Assembly (NCBI GenBank): GCA_003290165.1
Contig: QNQO01000544.1
Location: 558,001 to 622,000 of the forward strand
From: Berberis thunbergii
Taxonomy: Eukaryota > Streptophyta > Magnoliopsida > Ranunculales > Berberidaceae
DNA length: 64,000 nt
Reading direction: 5' to 3'
The position numbers were made by a program, and so were the translations under genes. The notes below the pieces were generated by a model. That model was not told where the DNA came from. It worked only from the letters and a program-made list of their open reading frames with translations, and did no database searches. The stretch's first letter is position 1; each line of letters begins with the position of its first letter. Of this stretch, positions 22,493 through 35,329 are shown piece by piece.

Positions 22493-25400
22493 TCAATGGC
22501 AAGTGGTGAAACGAGAATCTTGACCAAGGGCACCCAACATGTTACATGCTACCTCCATCAATTTCCCTGTAAAAGAAACGTAAAACCACATTAGAATTGA
22601 CTCAAAGAAAATATATATAGTTCAAGCAAAGATATCAGAATATAAATTCACCGCAGGGGTGAAAATCAATCAAATACTAATTTCATTATCAATGCACCAG
22701 GCAGGTAGAGGACTATACTCGAAAAGCTAATTTTGGTATATAAAACTAAATGGCACCAACCAACTGTAAAGTACGTATTAAATAATAATTGAATATCACA
22801 CTTCCCAACACGGCCAATATAATATAAGAAGAAACTCATGGGCTAGAAACAAAAACAAATCATGCAAAGTAATAAAGAAATACAGACAAAATAAATAAGA
22901 CATCTGACTAATTGAGATTAAAATTCTAGGTCAAGATTCCCAACAACTCTCCACTTCAAAGAGCACACCCAGCTGGATTTTGTGTGGTTCAGCTGATCCA
23001 TCCCTTCATGAACTCTTTTTTATACGCCTTCGAAACTTAACCAAAATATACAACTAGTTTCCCACCGACAGTTCCCTTGAGGTCCAAACTACCAATACTG
23101 GAACACTGGAATGAATTTACTGTATGTCTGAATCAGATAAAAGGAATGACACTTCTCCTACTCCCATTGTGTAATCTCGACGACTATCCTATAAACTTAG
23201 GACATGGATGATTACTAGATATCTGACACTAATCCTGAATCTCCTGGGGAAGAATACTATGCCAATGTAACCCATGTAACAACGTGAAATTTACAGGACA
23301 AATACATTGTGTGCAAGGTGTTTTGTGTGTTGCCTCTTATCTAGGGAATGGAAAGGAAAATATTTCCCCTACAGGTATATGAATGATTTCATGATCGTCT
23401 GACTTTCTGCAAGGTTGACTATCACAGGACCACCAAGCCCACTATGAGTTGTAAACATACAACCACCACCCAATGTTCTCAAGCAACAAAAATTCTTCAA
23501 ATTGCACTAATTCCTCAAATTGACAGCTGATCCCAGTTAGCATACACATCAGATTCATGATTAGCTTCATAGCCTCAATTATTCCCTCTAATTTTTCTAT
23601 TTCCATGCCTTTTTTACTTCAATACGTGTTTTTATGTGTTCATGAGAGTTACATTTTCTCTTCCAATCAATATAAATTCCTTAATAAGAACCAAAACTTC
23701 TAAATTTTCTCCATAAATTTCCTTGGAAATCTAAATAAAATACACTAACCAAGCTAAATTAGATTTTAAAAAAAATTGAAGGATAGGTTAGTCAAATTAC
23801 TTGGATGTAACGTATTCTCCTCTGTTCATTACACTACAAGACTACAAGCCACGGTTTGAGAAAGTGAAAAGGAAAGAATTAAAGAAGCCTAAAACGAAAA
23901 GGCTTTTAGTTCCCACAGCGTGATTCCAACATGACCCCACCAACAATCCTAATTCCGACTAAAACCACCCACTGGAATCTCTCACTCGCTAACAGCGTTT
24001 CTTCCCTAGTTCAACATTCCCGTCTAAACCCACCAGATTCTGAAACTCACTAAGCTTATGTCCTCCACTAGTTCAACAACATTCCGGTCCGGACACCAAA
24101 TTAGAGCAAGAGTTATTTTAAAAACATAAATAAATAATAACAATAATCAAAAATGAAAATAAAACTCACCTCTTCTAGACTTAACAGCAACCTTAACGGA
24201 ATCTTTCGATTTCGTTTCGGTTTCGGGCTTGGTCTTCTCTTCAGGAGGGAATAGCACCCCATCAATACCTTGCACCGAAATCCGACCATCGGTATAAATA
24301 TCAGGATCAAACAAATATGCTGATTGCTCATCACTGTGTCCGAATTTGACTGATCCATCAGCTTCCTGAGCTACAACCTTGTGAGGCAACCGTAACGTAT
24401 CGTATCGGACCGAACCGAATCTCCTCACGGTGTTATACATACTCTCCTCCGTTTGGTACTCCGGTATCATGTGGTAGTACATGATCTGCTCCGGTGCACC
24501 TGGCTCACTCAACTGATCTGTCGTTAGCTTTGCCATAGCTTCATCATTAGGAGCCAACACTGTAATAACATAGCCTTCGGACACTAATCTGCCCATTTCG
24601 GTGGCTAGAGAAGTTAGGTTCACAAGAATGTCAGCCATTTCGTTGTATCCACCGTAATGTAGAAGCGTCTGGATGAAGTCCTTCACCTGGCTCTCTCCGT
24701 CGAAGTGGTGGCGCGCACCGCCGGGTCCAGGTGCAGGAGCTGGAGCCAGTGACGGTCCGGGAGCCATGGCGTCGTACACTGGTAGAACCGGTGGTGCACC
24801 AGCGGGAACGGGAGAAGCAGGCTTCTTAAGACGGTGTGTTCTTGGATCTACTTCCGGTGCTCCCTGAGGCAACACGGCGGAGATTGTACGGAGACTGCGG
24901 CGGCGATTGAAATCCTCTTGAACAGATCGAGGCACTAGTAAGCGTTCGATGCCGTGAATCACTCCGTCAGGGCGGATGACGGCGTCAGGGTGGATAACGG
25001 TGGCGAGATCAACTTTCTTGCTAGAGTTCTTGCATCGCAGGTGAAGGTGCTCAGTCGCGAGTGTGTGGTGCCGAGCTGACTCACTGTGTTTCGTCGGCCA
25101 CTCGGTCGATCCTATCCTCTTGGGAATGATGTGGAACATCAATAGGGTTTGTAGAGATTTGAGATTGCCTGGTTCGAGTAGAAATCGCTTGAACTCTGGA
25201 TCGAGATCCCGCTCCAAGGCTTCATTTCTAGGTGCGAAGATGGTGATGTTGTGCTTGCCTACAGCGTCTTCTAGAGTCTGTAGAAGGAGCGCTTTCTCAA
25301 CGAGCTCTGCGAGCTCGGTGTAATGTGAGTCGAGTAGAGCTACGAGAACTGAATTTGAATTGATTTGGGTAGCACTTGAAGAAGAAGACTGAGAAGATAG

Positions 25401-25493
25401 CTTTGATGTAGTATTTTCTGGCAATGCAAATGCAATGGAGATGATACAGAGCGTTAAGAAGAGCTTCGTAACGCCATAGACGTGAGAATCCAT
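22493..25493 (-). CDS. FLA17-like: Fasciclin-like arabinogalactan protein, FLA15-18 group, two exons
   Basis: Exon 1 (24170-25493) and a small exon 2 (22493-22566) join across a 1603-base intron (GAG/GTGAGT to TTTTACAG) to give 465 residues. The start MDSHVYGV opens a signal peptide (hydrophobic to about residue 24), placing the protein in the secretory pathway and cell wall. FAS1 domain 1 spans about 45-190 (ITIFAPRNEAL, LLMFHIIP, IHGIERLLVP). A proline-rich arabinogalactan-type linker (APGPSLAPAPAPGPGG) follows, then FAS1 domain 2 (YVITVLAPNDEAMAKL, YYHMIPEYQTEESM, RISVQGIDGVLFP). The C-terminus (KLMEVACNMLGALG) has no hydrophobic GPI tail, as expected for this two-domain group. These proteins act in cell-wall adhesion and signalling. 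The frame is intact. Without exon 2 the open frame would end in an intron-derived EFYFHF tail. Confidence 0.93.
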
Positions 25494-26119
25494 GGCGATT
25501 GAAACGAAAAACCAGTTACAGATAGTTGAATCGGTGGTGGTGACGAGGGGGTTTGGTTTTTCGGTGAGCTCAGCTTTTATTTGGTTTTGGTGTTTTTTTA
25601 TCACTAGCGTTTTGTGTGTGTGTGGTGAGTAGTGGTGAGAGATGAGGGAGGGAGGAAGGAGGGGTTTTTGTGTGTTGGGGCGGATTTGAAGTGAAGATAT
25701 TAACTTGGGTTGGTAAATGGTGCGTCAAGTACGCTGTCAAGGTTGGCCACGTGGCTTAATTGAAGGGAGGAAGTCTCCCGCTGCGCTTCTGTTCTTTTCT
25801 TCTCTCTCCTCTTGAAGAGGACTATGCTATGATAGAGACGAGTTCTGCTTTTCCGACAGTCTGGATGTGGGGTCATGTCCTCATTGTAAACACCCCAAGT
25901 TGTCACACGGATCGACTCCAGCTCGATCAAGTCTTTCAGCTGGATGAGCTTGACTGCAAGAACTTAAATTTCCGTTTTTGCCCATTGCCATTATGTTTAA
26001 TAATTACTGGATTTTCTTCCTTTTTGTTAAAATTTTTTTCCCAAATAAACATGGTTTTATAATAGATTATGAGATAATTGACTGGGAACACTATTCAAAC
26101 AAACGAAAATACTAAGTGA
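25494..26119. other. Upstream region of the FLA gene
   Basis: The minus-strand leader is CT- and CA-rich (25600-25680, CTCCTTCCTCCCTCCC-type), typical of plant 5' untranslated or core-promoter DNA. CAAATAAAAG at 25576-25585 is a weak TATA candidate about 85 bases before the ATG. Beyond about 25750 nothing is recognised up to the LTR at 26120. Confidence 0.45.
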
Positions 26120-27430
26120 TGATACACCAAAGCGTTCTTTAATCTACTTTATATGCGTGTCATGATGATCTCATCAGCAGAGCAAAAAAGCCTGATTGTC
26201 TACCAAATCTATCAAATCCCAGGCAATATTAAGCTCACACGTTACATTGTAAAGCCCAATACTCATAAGCCCTAATCAGGCAAGTATGACGGGCAAACCA
26301 GCAACACATTAGTTCCGACTTTGAAACATATATCGGAATATAAGTCGTTCATGAAAACTTTCCTACATGGACGACTCCCAACTAGAAAATGATTTTCAAT
26401 AAGATCTCTTTATCTAAACTATGCCACCAAAGGTCTAGCTGAATGAGAACTCTCGCATTATAAATAAGACATATAGATGATGAGAAAATGTACGATGTAG
26501 AACCCAATTTACAACTTTTAGCTTTTCTCGAGCCTTATCTGACCTTACCATCAGAATGCATCGGCCACCACAACGTTAGTCATTGGCTCACATGCGTTTC
26601 CTGCGCTGGGTTCGAGTCAAGGTCACTGGATATCAGGATTTGACTATGTTAGTTTGGTGCCGTCTATGGGAAACGACGATTTTTTAAAAAAAAACAGTAA
26701 TATCACCTTGCCTCATAGTACCGAGATATGATGAACACGGGATCTCGCAACAATGGAGACATCCCTGAGCCCTGAACACTCATATGGTGACCATGAAATT
26801 TCGACGAATACGACACCACGCGAGAAAATAAATCAGACCCCCACGCCAGTGGCAGCCACAACGAACCCAATGGTGGATCTACTGTCAACACAGATGCAGC
26901 AGATTGCACGAGAGTTGGAGATGCTCACCCAACAGAACCCTCCACCCGCAAAACGGGAATGGGAGCAGCAAAGAGCCCCAAAAAGAACGAGGGAACACAT
27001 TAAGGAGAACCGCACTGCTCCTGCAGGCTCTCAGTGGACTAGAGGCGGAGACCCAACGTCTAAAGCTGATGAACATGTCTCCCAGAACCCCATTCGGCTA
27101 GGGGTCACCAATCTTAACGTGTTGTTCAACTTCACTGCCTCGTTGTTCATGGATCACATAATGAACGAACCTTTACTGAAGAAGTTCATTCCACCGAAGT
27201 TGGAGTTCTATGACGGGACAACAGACCCGTTCGATCATTTGTGCCACTTCCAGGATGTAATGACGCTTAAATAAGGATCTGAAACAATAATGTACCGGTT
27301 ATTCCCTACTAGCCTGAAAAAGTCAGAACTAACCTGGTTCCACAGCCTCCCTCTGAGGTCCATCAACTCATTTCGGACACAGGCAAAAGCATTTCTTACA
27401 CGCTTTGTCGGCAACTTGTGTATCAGGAAG
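26120..27430 (+). mobile_element. Family A element A3, LTR plus truncated gag
   Basis: The LTR at 26120-26651 begins TGATACACC and ends GACTATGTTA (the terminal CA has decayed). It is followed by GTTTGGTGCCGTCTATGGG. The gag from about 26730 includes PPKLEFYDGTTDPFDHL and stops at FLTRFVGNLCIRK near 27430, where an inverted-repeat element begins. Everything downstream of the gag core is missing, and no 3' LTR belongs to it for certain. Confidence 0.75.
26753..27430 (+). pseudogene. Gag of element A3, truncated
   Basis: A 173-codon open frame (METSLSPEHSYGDHE onward) carries IARELEMLTQQNPPPAKRE, LGVTNLNVLFNFTASLF and PPKLEFYDGTTDPFDHL. After a stop at 27272 the gag continues as TSLKKSELTWFHSLPL and FLTRF. 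It is the least damaged gag N-terminus in the window, but it is cut at 27430 before the zinc-knuckle and protease regions. Confidence 0.7.
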
Positions 27431-27737
27431 GTAAAAAATGGGGTTTATGAATAAATCAAATGTGTCCAAAGTGTATCAAACTTATAAGAATTGAAAAAAA
27501 AAATCAAATACAAAAAAATGAAAAAATGGATAGAGTAATTTATGTCCTAACGCAGCGATCGCCACGACGTGAATGAAGTTCCTCGCAGAGACTACTGCAT
27601 TAGGAAAAAAATCATACTCTGTCCATTCTTTCAAATTTTTGTATTTCAAGTTATTTTTCATTTTTTCAATTCCTATAGGTTTGATACACTCTTGACACAT
27701 TTGATTTATTGTTAAACCTCATTTTTTACCTTCTCAA
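27428..27737. mobile_element. Inverted-repeat MITE disrupting A3 gag
   Basis: The arms of about 120 bp read GGTAAAAAATGGGGTTTAT on the left and, in reverse, GGTAAAAAATGAGGTTTAA from the right. Both continue with AATCAAATGTGTC and GTGTATCAAAC. The middle holds CGCAGCGATCGCCACGACG. A target duplication is not clear. Sequence 27745-28135 contains a second, rearranged relative with the same AGTGTATCAAAC and CGCAGCGGTCA motifs. Confidence 0.6.
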
Positions 27738-28144
27738 GTTGGGGAGTTCAAAAATGAAGTTTTGCAGTAAATCAAATATGTCAACAGTGTATCAAACCCA
27801 TAAAAATTGAAAAAAATGAAAAAAAAATTTCATATACAAAAAATCTAAATTTAGACAGAGTCTGTTTTCTATCTAAACGCAGCGGTCAATACGAAAGTAG
27901 AAGCATGGTTTGCATTGACCGCTGCGATTAAGTTTCTATTCACCGCATGAATCGCTGCATTTGTTGTTATTTTCCATGACACTAGTTTTCAGGACCCAAA
28001 CGCAACGGTCACTGCGATTTTGTGTATGACTTTCACAGCGGCTCTTGCATTTGCAGAAAAAATGGCAGATTTTATCTTTATTTATCACGGCTTTTGCTAT
28101 AAATGGTTACTTTTACTTAGACTACAATTAACATTAGAACATGA

Positions 28145-30062
28145 TGATACACCAAAAAGTCTCTCCTATGTGTCGTACACATGTCATGATTCATCTCGAG
28201 GAATGATAGGCCTTAACGTCAGCCCAACATTGATCCAGCCCAAGCAGTTTTAAGCCCGCCCAATGCAGTCTGCCAGATGGACCCAAATTCTTACACCCTG
28301 CTAAGTCCACGTGTCTCACAACCATCCTCAATACCCATAAGCCTTGTTAAGGCAAATATCTCGAGGATCAGCTTCGGTCGGGCAATTATAACAACTCTTC
28401 GTTTTCAATTAGAAAGCGAATACCAGAGTACATGTCACACATGAAAACTTTCATCTATGGACTACTCTCTGATTGGGAACTATCTTTAGCGTATCCAGAA
28501 GCACAAGGTTAACATGGAAACTCCCCTCCACAGTGCAACTCCTAATTAGATAATGATCTCCACGAATATCTCCTTCCCTAAAACTCCTCTACCGATGGCC
28601 TGGTTGAACCAGGACTTCAACACTATAAATAAAACATGAGGTTAGTAAGCTAAGATGCGCTACAAATTCCCTGTTTACAATATTACACCTTCCTCAGATC
28701 CCTGTCTGCCTTTAGCATTGGAATGCCATCGGCCACCACAACGGTGGTCCGTGGCTCACGTGTGTTCCTTGTGTAGGTCAAAGTCAAAGCAAGGAGCGAA
28801 ACCGATTGCATTAGTTAGGCGCCATCTGTAGAAACGACAAAGTTCCTAACATTTCACTAGCATCATCTTTCTTCAGAATACAAAAAGATGGTGACCACTA
28901 GATCACGCAACAAGGGAAAACGTCAAACGCTCAGACTGGCACAATATCGTCATTCTCAGCGATGTCGATGACACACGAGCAACAGACTCACATCCCGCGC
29001 CAGCAACAACAACGACAGACCCCAGGATAGATTTGTTGTCATCTCAAATACAACAAATTGCCAAAGTAGTGGAGACTCTCATACAACAGAACCTCCACCC
29101 ACTAATGAAGTTAAAGAGCAACACAAACCTCCATCTCCGGAAGGCAGCAGAGAACAAACATAGGAGAGTCAAGCTCCTGCTAGTTCTCATTGGACCAGAG
29201 GAGGCGGCGCAACCAACGCGGAACCTACTTTCAAGGCAGACAGACTTGCCCCGCAGAACCCCTCCGCAGAGGGGCACACGACCCGAACGTGTTATATCGT
29301 CTCTTTGTTCCACTGTTCGTGGACCGTATCATGAGTGAAGCATATCCAAATAAGTTCACGCCTCCAAAGCTCGACTTCTACGATGGGACCACCGACCCAT
29401 TCAATCACCTACGTCATTACCAGCATGTAATGGCACTCAAAGAAGGACCCGAGTCGGTGATGTGTAGAACTTTCCCTATCATCCTAAAGAAGTCAACATT
29501 GACATAATTCTATAGCCTCCCGCCAAAGTCAGTTGACTCATTCAAGACACTGGCGAAAGTTCCTGACGCGCTTTGTCAGGAGTCAGCGTCTCTGAAAATG
29601 CCCACAGTACACACTCTCTCTGAAACAGAGATCTAATGAGACACTCAGAGAATATGTCACGTGTTTCAATGACAAGTTGACGCCCATTAACGACTGCAGT
29701 GATGATGCAGTCGTGATGGCTTTTACTGTGGGCCTAAAAGAGGAAAATTTTATGACTTCCTCACCTTGGAACCCCCTTTGGATCACCTTAGAAAAGATGA
29801 AAATCGTGAAGATTGAAACAAAATTTGAAAAGAAGTCATTCGTTCCTAAGGACGGGAATGAGGGAAGAAAGTGAAAGGATGAAGAAATGAGCAAGAGAAA
29901 GCGCAATGACAACAGGTCAGACCCTGGTCGGGCTAGGCCAGATAAAACTTTCAACTACATTGGATCCAGATCCGTGACCCCCCTTAATTCTAGCCTATCG
30001 GATGTCCTAAATTCCATTAAAATTAAAAACTGGAAAAATCTAAAGTGGAAGAGAAAAGTGTT
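28145..30062 (+). mobile_element. Family A element A4, 5' LTR and gag, truncated
   Basis: The LTR spans 28145-28813 (TGATACACCAAAAAG to GATTGCATTA) and is followed by GTTAGGCGCCATCTGT. The gag from about 28888 (ATGGTGACCACTAGATC) runs in several frames through PPKLDFYDGTTDPFNHL, LRYQHVMALKEGPES-type text and SRSVTPLNSSLSDVLNSI. It ends at about 30062, where a fragment of a different gene begins on the opposite strand. No protease or 3' LTR was found. Confidence 0.7.
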
Positions 30063-31240
30063 GGTATCAGGTTGCCAATGCTCGATGAAAGCACAAATTT
30101 TGACCCTATCGATATGATCCTGACAATAGTCTATCAATGGTCGGAGACCACTCTTATAGACCATTGAAATAACTTCCTTCAGCTCCTCACGCAACCTCCA
30201 ATCTATAAAATTCTTATACTGATGCCGACATCTCAACTCCCCTCGCTCCTACACAATAAAAAAAAGCTAGTCAGTGTCCAAATAATGTAAAATCATTTTT
30301 TGTATATTGAAAATATTATAAACACCTCCTGACCAGACCAAATGGAGTAGGCGCAACATGACCATCTTAATCCTCTAATATGGATGCATCATTGCGACCA
30401 CCAAGATAAGAAACTTTGCCAGGTTCTTGATCTTCATCGGGACCAGGTTCTACCGAAATAACTGGATCTTCATTGGATCACCCTTAGCCACCACATCCCC
30501 TGACCCTGCTCACCTTCCTCATCCCCCTAACCATGCTCAACTTCTTCATCCCCCTGACCCTCTACATCCCCCTGTGTTTGCTGACCCTCCTCGTCCCCCT
30601 AACCATGTTCAACCTTTTTACACACTGACCCTCCGCATCCCCCCGCGTTTGCTCACCCATACCGGCCCCCTCATCCCTCTCACCCTTATCCGTTTCCTTA
30701 ATGTCACGAACCACTCTACGTTGACTATGAGATAGCAATAGGAGTGTCGCCGCTTCATCTGCGACAATCGAATTACTCCCCATTGCGTCTTTTCTCCTAT
30801 TCATTTCGATCTGTTTCTCTATCCGTTGTTGGATTTTTTTCTCTTCCATAATAGTTTTTTTTAAAGCTATGGATTTTCTGAAAGACATCGTCATTGCTTG
30901 TTTTTTCAGTTGGATGATCCCCACCACCACCACTATAACCCCAACCTACACTACTGCCAACGTCACCAACAACACCACTACTATCACCCCCACTTACACT
31001 ACCGCCAATGTCACCACCACCAACAACACAACCAACATTACCACCAACCTCCTCCGCAACATCTTCGTTTTTTTTGTTAAGGGCTTTTATAGGTGGTGTC
31101 CTTCTGCAGGTGGTGTGGTGTCCTACAAAAAAGTGGTGGTGTCCTTCAGAAAGTAGGGTGTTGGTGGTGTCCATCAGGAGGAATGGTGGTGTTTTAAAAC
31201 AACCATAATTAATTATAATTTTGAACATCAACCATATTTT
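30063..31240 (-). pseudogene. Plant mobile domain (PMD) protein fragment
   Basis: On the minus strand 30063-30235 reads CRHQYKNFIDWRLREELKEV, SGLRPLIDYCQDHIDR and FIEHWQPDTNTFLFHF. This matches the start of the plant mobile domain (aminotransferase-like; MAIN/MAIL1 relatives and many transposon-encoded copies), with the W-x-P-x-T-x-T-F signature. Higher up, 30560-31240 is low-complexity: a glycine/valine-rich GGGDIGGSVSGG stretch and a charged MEEKKIQQRIEKQIEMNRR stretch. It abuts A4 gag. It is more likely transposon-borne than a host gene. Whether the low-complexity part belongs to it is uncertain. Confidence 0.5.
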
Positions 31241-31665
31241 TGTCATTGCATATTAAGTAGGATTGAAATTGTGTTCACCTGGTTGTTGGGTGCACAATCG
31301 TATTGCTTCAAAAACTTTAATCAATCTTTACTCGTCCATATATGCTAACGTATCTTGAGTTCTTCAAAGTTCAAATTAGCATGCAATTTCATCAACTACG
31401 AAAAAAATTGACAATTCAAATTCAATTTAGTAGAATTGGATTTGCATATAGATACAATGAATAAGAACAGATGAAGTGTTTGAAAGGGTGGATAAAATAA
31501 CAAAAACTACAAAATTAAGTAACTTTTGAATCAAGATTATTAGTGTTCATCAAATCCACCCTATTAGGATGTCAATCCCCTCCACATTTGACTTTGAATG
31601 TGAATTAAGGGTTGATAACCGACTCACCTTTTACTTCTACGAGATTTTATTATTATTATTATTAA
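31241..31665. other. AT-rich gap with no recognised feature
   Basis: No gene, LTR or inverted repeat was recognised between the PMD fragment and the family B LTR. A TTATTATTATTATTA run lies at 31646-31662. Confidence 0.5.
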
Positions 31666-32960
31666 TGATATATCAAAATAGACTGATCTTCACGGCCGTA
31701 CACGTGGCACAAAGATCTATCATGAGGATACAACGCCTAATCTATTGGGTTAGCTCATAAAGCCCAGGAAGAGTGAAGCCAATTACATAGGCCCGGACGA
31801 GGCCCGCCAATAAGAAAACAAACATGACCTAAATCCAGGCTCAAACGGATCAGGACACGGATTCAGGCCCAATACGAGTTCCCTCATAAAGAAGATGAAC
31901 GTTACACTAAGAAAAGAGTCGTGGAGGGGCTTACGCCCCCACGAACGCATCTCCATTACGGAGGAGACTATTACAAGAAACATCTCCTTTTGTTTTCTCC
32001 TCACATGCTTAAGTCACGCCAAGAGTTAACCACAACCATTATAAAAGGTAAAGAGAAAATTCTACAAAAGTATGCAACTTTAACCGAGTTTTGTTCAGAT
32101 TTACATCCTTCTTCCAACGGAGTTACTGACTTAAGCATCGAAGTACCTTCGTCCACCAAAAAGGTGGTCCTTGGCAGTCTACCAGTTGTTTTGCAGATCA
32201 AACTTACAGGAGGACGATTTTTGGACGCATCAAGTTGGCACTGTCCATGGGGAACGACAAGTTTTCTCTTTCTAAGACCAAAACACACAGTGACAGGGCT
32301 CACCACAACCTAACGAAAGATCGACAAAGCCATCAGAAGAAATAATGCATTCTATAGGTCCCCAATCTAGTAATGATCACAATAATTCTCCCACTGACGC
32401 ATCATTAACGGTTCATGGAGAAGACGAAGCCCGAGTCACAGGACCAGTAGCATCCGAGAATGTGAATCCGCTGCACGCAGTAGTCTAGACAACCCAAGTA
32501 TCCGACGACACTACCATGGACCCTCGGTTGGATTTTCTCATAACCCAGTTGAATCATGTAACAAAGATGTTAGAAAATATCACACATGAGCACACTCAAC
32601 TAGCTAATCCAATTCAGGCACAACCACAACAAAAATCCGCCAATCGAACTCCCAACGAGGAAGCTTCAAAAACAGCGAGCTTCCTCGAGACAAGAATCCA
32701 CTATATGAAGGGACACTTACAAAAATTCGATTGAATCCTAATGTACTATACGAATTGACAAAACCGCCATTTTTGGTGCCCTCCTGAAAACAACAATGCT
32801 GAAAAAATTTATTTCGCAAAAGTTTGAGGTATATGATGGAACTTCTGACCCAACCGATCATTTGAGGCACTGCCACCATATGATGGCCCTGAAGGAGACC
32901 ACAGAATCAATCTTATGCAGAACATTTCCAATTAGCCTCACTTCTACAGTGATGAATTGG
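31666..32960 (+). mobile_element. Family B LTR element B1, LTR and broken gag
   Basis: The LTR at 31666-32232 (TGATATATCAAAATAG to GGACGCATCA) is followed by AGTTGGCACTGTCCATGGGG, the likely primer site. Damaged gag follows from 32343 (MHSIGPQSSNDHNN), with MDPRLDFLITQLNHVTKML and then, in another frame, KFEVYDGTSDPTDHL, ALKETTESILCRTF and TVMNWF. It ends at about 32960 against a partial family A LTR. The gag core is related to family A, but the LTRs differ except in general plan. Confidence 0.75.
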
Positions 32961-33314
32961 TTCAATTAGAAAAAGGATCTTCAAGAATATCTCCTTTCCT
33001 AATCTAGGCAACTAATGGCCTGGTCGAACCATGACTCCAACACTATAAATAAGACACGTGGTTAATTAACAAAGGTACGCTACAAATTCCTTGTTTACAT
33101 CATTACTCCTTTCTAAGATCTCTATCTGACTTTAGCATCGAAATGCCATCGGCCACCACAACGGTGGTTCGTGGCTCACGTGCGTTCCTTGTGCAGGTCA
33201 GAAGGTCAAGGTCAAACAGGGAGCAAAAATCAATTACATCAGTCTGGCGTATTTTGTGGGGACGACAGAGTTCTTAACAAAACACTGACATCATCTCTTT
33301 TCAGAGTTCAAAAA

Positions 33315-34435
33315 GATGGTGATTACCAGATCCCGCAACAATGGAAAACAATAGGACACGTTAAACGCTCAGACTGGCGTCATACCACCGCTTCCAGCGG
33401 TGCCGACAACACAAGGGCAGTAGGCTCACCCCCCTGCACCAGCGGCAGCAGCGATGGACCCCAGGATAGATCTGTTATCATTATAGATACAGCAGATCGC
33501 TAAAGTAGTGGAGACCCCCTCCACCCACCGATTAAAATCAGGAGCAACACAGATCTCAATCTCCAGATGACAACAGAGAGCATGCATAGGAGAGTCAAGA
33601 CCCCTGCTAGTTCTCATTGGACTAGAGGTGGTGGCACGGTCAACGAAGATCCTACTTTCAGGATAGACAAACTTGCCCTGTAGAACCCCCTCTGCTAAGG
33701 GGTTCACGCCCCATACGTATTGTACTGCCTTTTTGTTCCCTCATTTGTGGACCACATCATGAACGAGGCTCTACCAAAGAAGTTCATCCCTCCAAAGCTT
33801 GAGTTCTATGATGGGACCGGTGACCTGTTCGATCACTTGTGTCAATATCAACATGTAATGGCGCTCAAAGAAGGTTTTGAATCGATGATGTGCAGAACAT
33901 GCTCTACCAGCCTGAAGAAATCAGTGTTGACATGGTTCCACAGCCTCCCACCAAAGTCAATCGACTCATTCAAGACACTGAAGGCCCACATTGTATACTC
34001 TATCTGAGGCAGAAGTAAAATGAAACATGAAGGGAATATGTCACAGGTTCGAAGAAAAGGCAAGATCGGACCAAGAAAAAGGGAAAGGCGGTCAAAGAAA
34101 TTGACAAGGAGACTTCGAGCATTATATATGTCCTTCACGGAGTCAGATCAGAAGAATAACAATCAAACAAGTACCGAAAATAGATACTCTTTAAGATGTG
34201 GACACAAACCACTATGGACAAACGCATATATTACTCACGAGTACAGAGCCCCATCCCGACCTTGACTTTCATAGATAAAGACCTCAAAGGTGTCCGCGCA
34301 CCGCACAATGACGCTCTTGTCATTTCGATCTCTATTGCAAGGTGGGAAGTGAAGAGGGTCCTAGTGGACATGAAAAGCTTTCTCAACGTCCTATTCTACA
34401 ATGCATTCCACAGTATGAACCTCAAGGAAAAGAAC
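33315..34435 (+). pseudogene. Gag-protease of A5, part before the CACTA insertion
   Basis: From MVITRSRNNGKQ-like text the gag passes through YCLFVPSFVDHIMNEALPKK, PPKLEFYDGTGDLFDHL, SVLTWFHSLPPKSIDSF and into the protease-like stretch TLTFIDKDLKGVRAPHN, WEVKRVLVDMKSFLNVLFYN. The catalytic DTGSS of A1 reads DMKSF here, so the protease motif is lost. A large part of the gag C-terminus is deleted between about 34007 and 34100. The frame runs directly into the CACTA end at 34436. Confidence 0.75.
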
Positions 34436-35329
34436 CACTACAAGAAAACAGGTGTTTAGCGACGGTTTTCAAAAGTGTTTAGCGACGATTGGCCAACCGC
34501 CGCTAATAAAGGCGTCACAAGAGCATTCAGCGGCGGTTTTTTGCAACCGCTGGCATAACCGTCGCTGTATGTTATTTAGCGACGGTTAGTAGTAACCGTC
34601 GGTAAACCCGTCGCTAAATACCATATAGCGACGGGTGTTAACCGTCGCTAAATACAGGGCAAGAATTGACGTTTTATAATATTCTGCGACGGTTCTTAAC
34701 CGCCGCTATAGTCCGTGGCGCTTACAACGGTTTATACCCGCCGCCAAATTCAAATTGGTAATTCTGTTAGTGACGGTTAAAACCGCCGCTAATGCCTGTC
34801 ATTATTATCATGATAATTCTATTATGCGCACTAGAAATATGTAAACAATCTGTAGTCACATTTTAACCTGTAATCACATTTTTCAACCTGTAAACAACCC
34901 ACAATTTTACACAACTATTTTATATCGAAATCATCAAAGAAAACTTGACTTCAACTATATTATCATCAACTTTAACAAAAAAAAACCTATATTATCATCA
35001 AAGTTAACAATATATCAAAGCTAGTACATGTAGAATTTCTTGAAGTTTGATAGTTAAAATCAAATTTACTACAGCTGAAATTGTACCACGTTCTTGAAAG
35101 AAATTAGACAATGCTATGGAGAGTGGAGCCGATGAAGATCCTCATTAGTATTTTGACAGGGTGATGAGGGTCTTGCAGTTGCTGGTGAAGCTTGCCCACT
35201 TTCTTCATCTTGTGCCTGAAAATGATAAGTCAACAATATTACTCTAAACTTGAACCAAATTACAATAATTAATTGATTTATATTTAGTAAGTAATCAATA
35301 TCATTGTTAACTAATATATATTAAAATAA

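Noticed and set aside
24673..25323. Two plus-strand open frames of 64 and 86 codons
   Set aside because: They lie opposite the well-supported FLA exon and are shadows of its codon bias.
30869..31246. Threonine-, histidine- or glycine-rich frames that look like structural proteins
   Set aside because: They come from an ACCACCACC-type simple repeat read in three frames; no start context or homology is seen.
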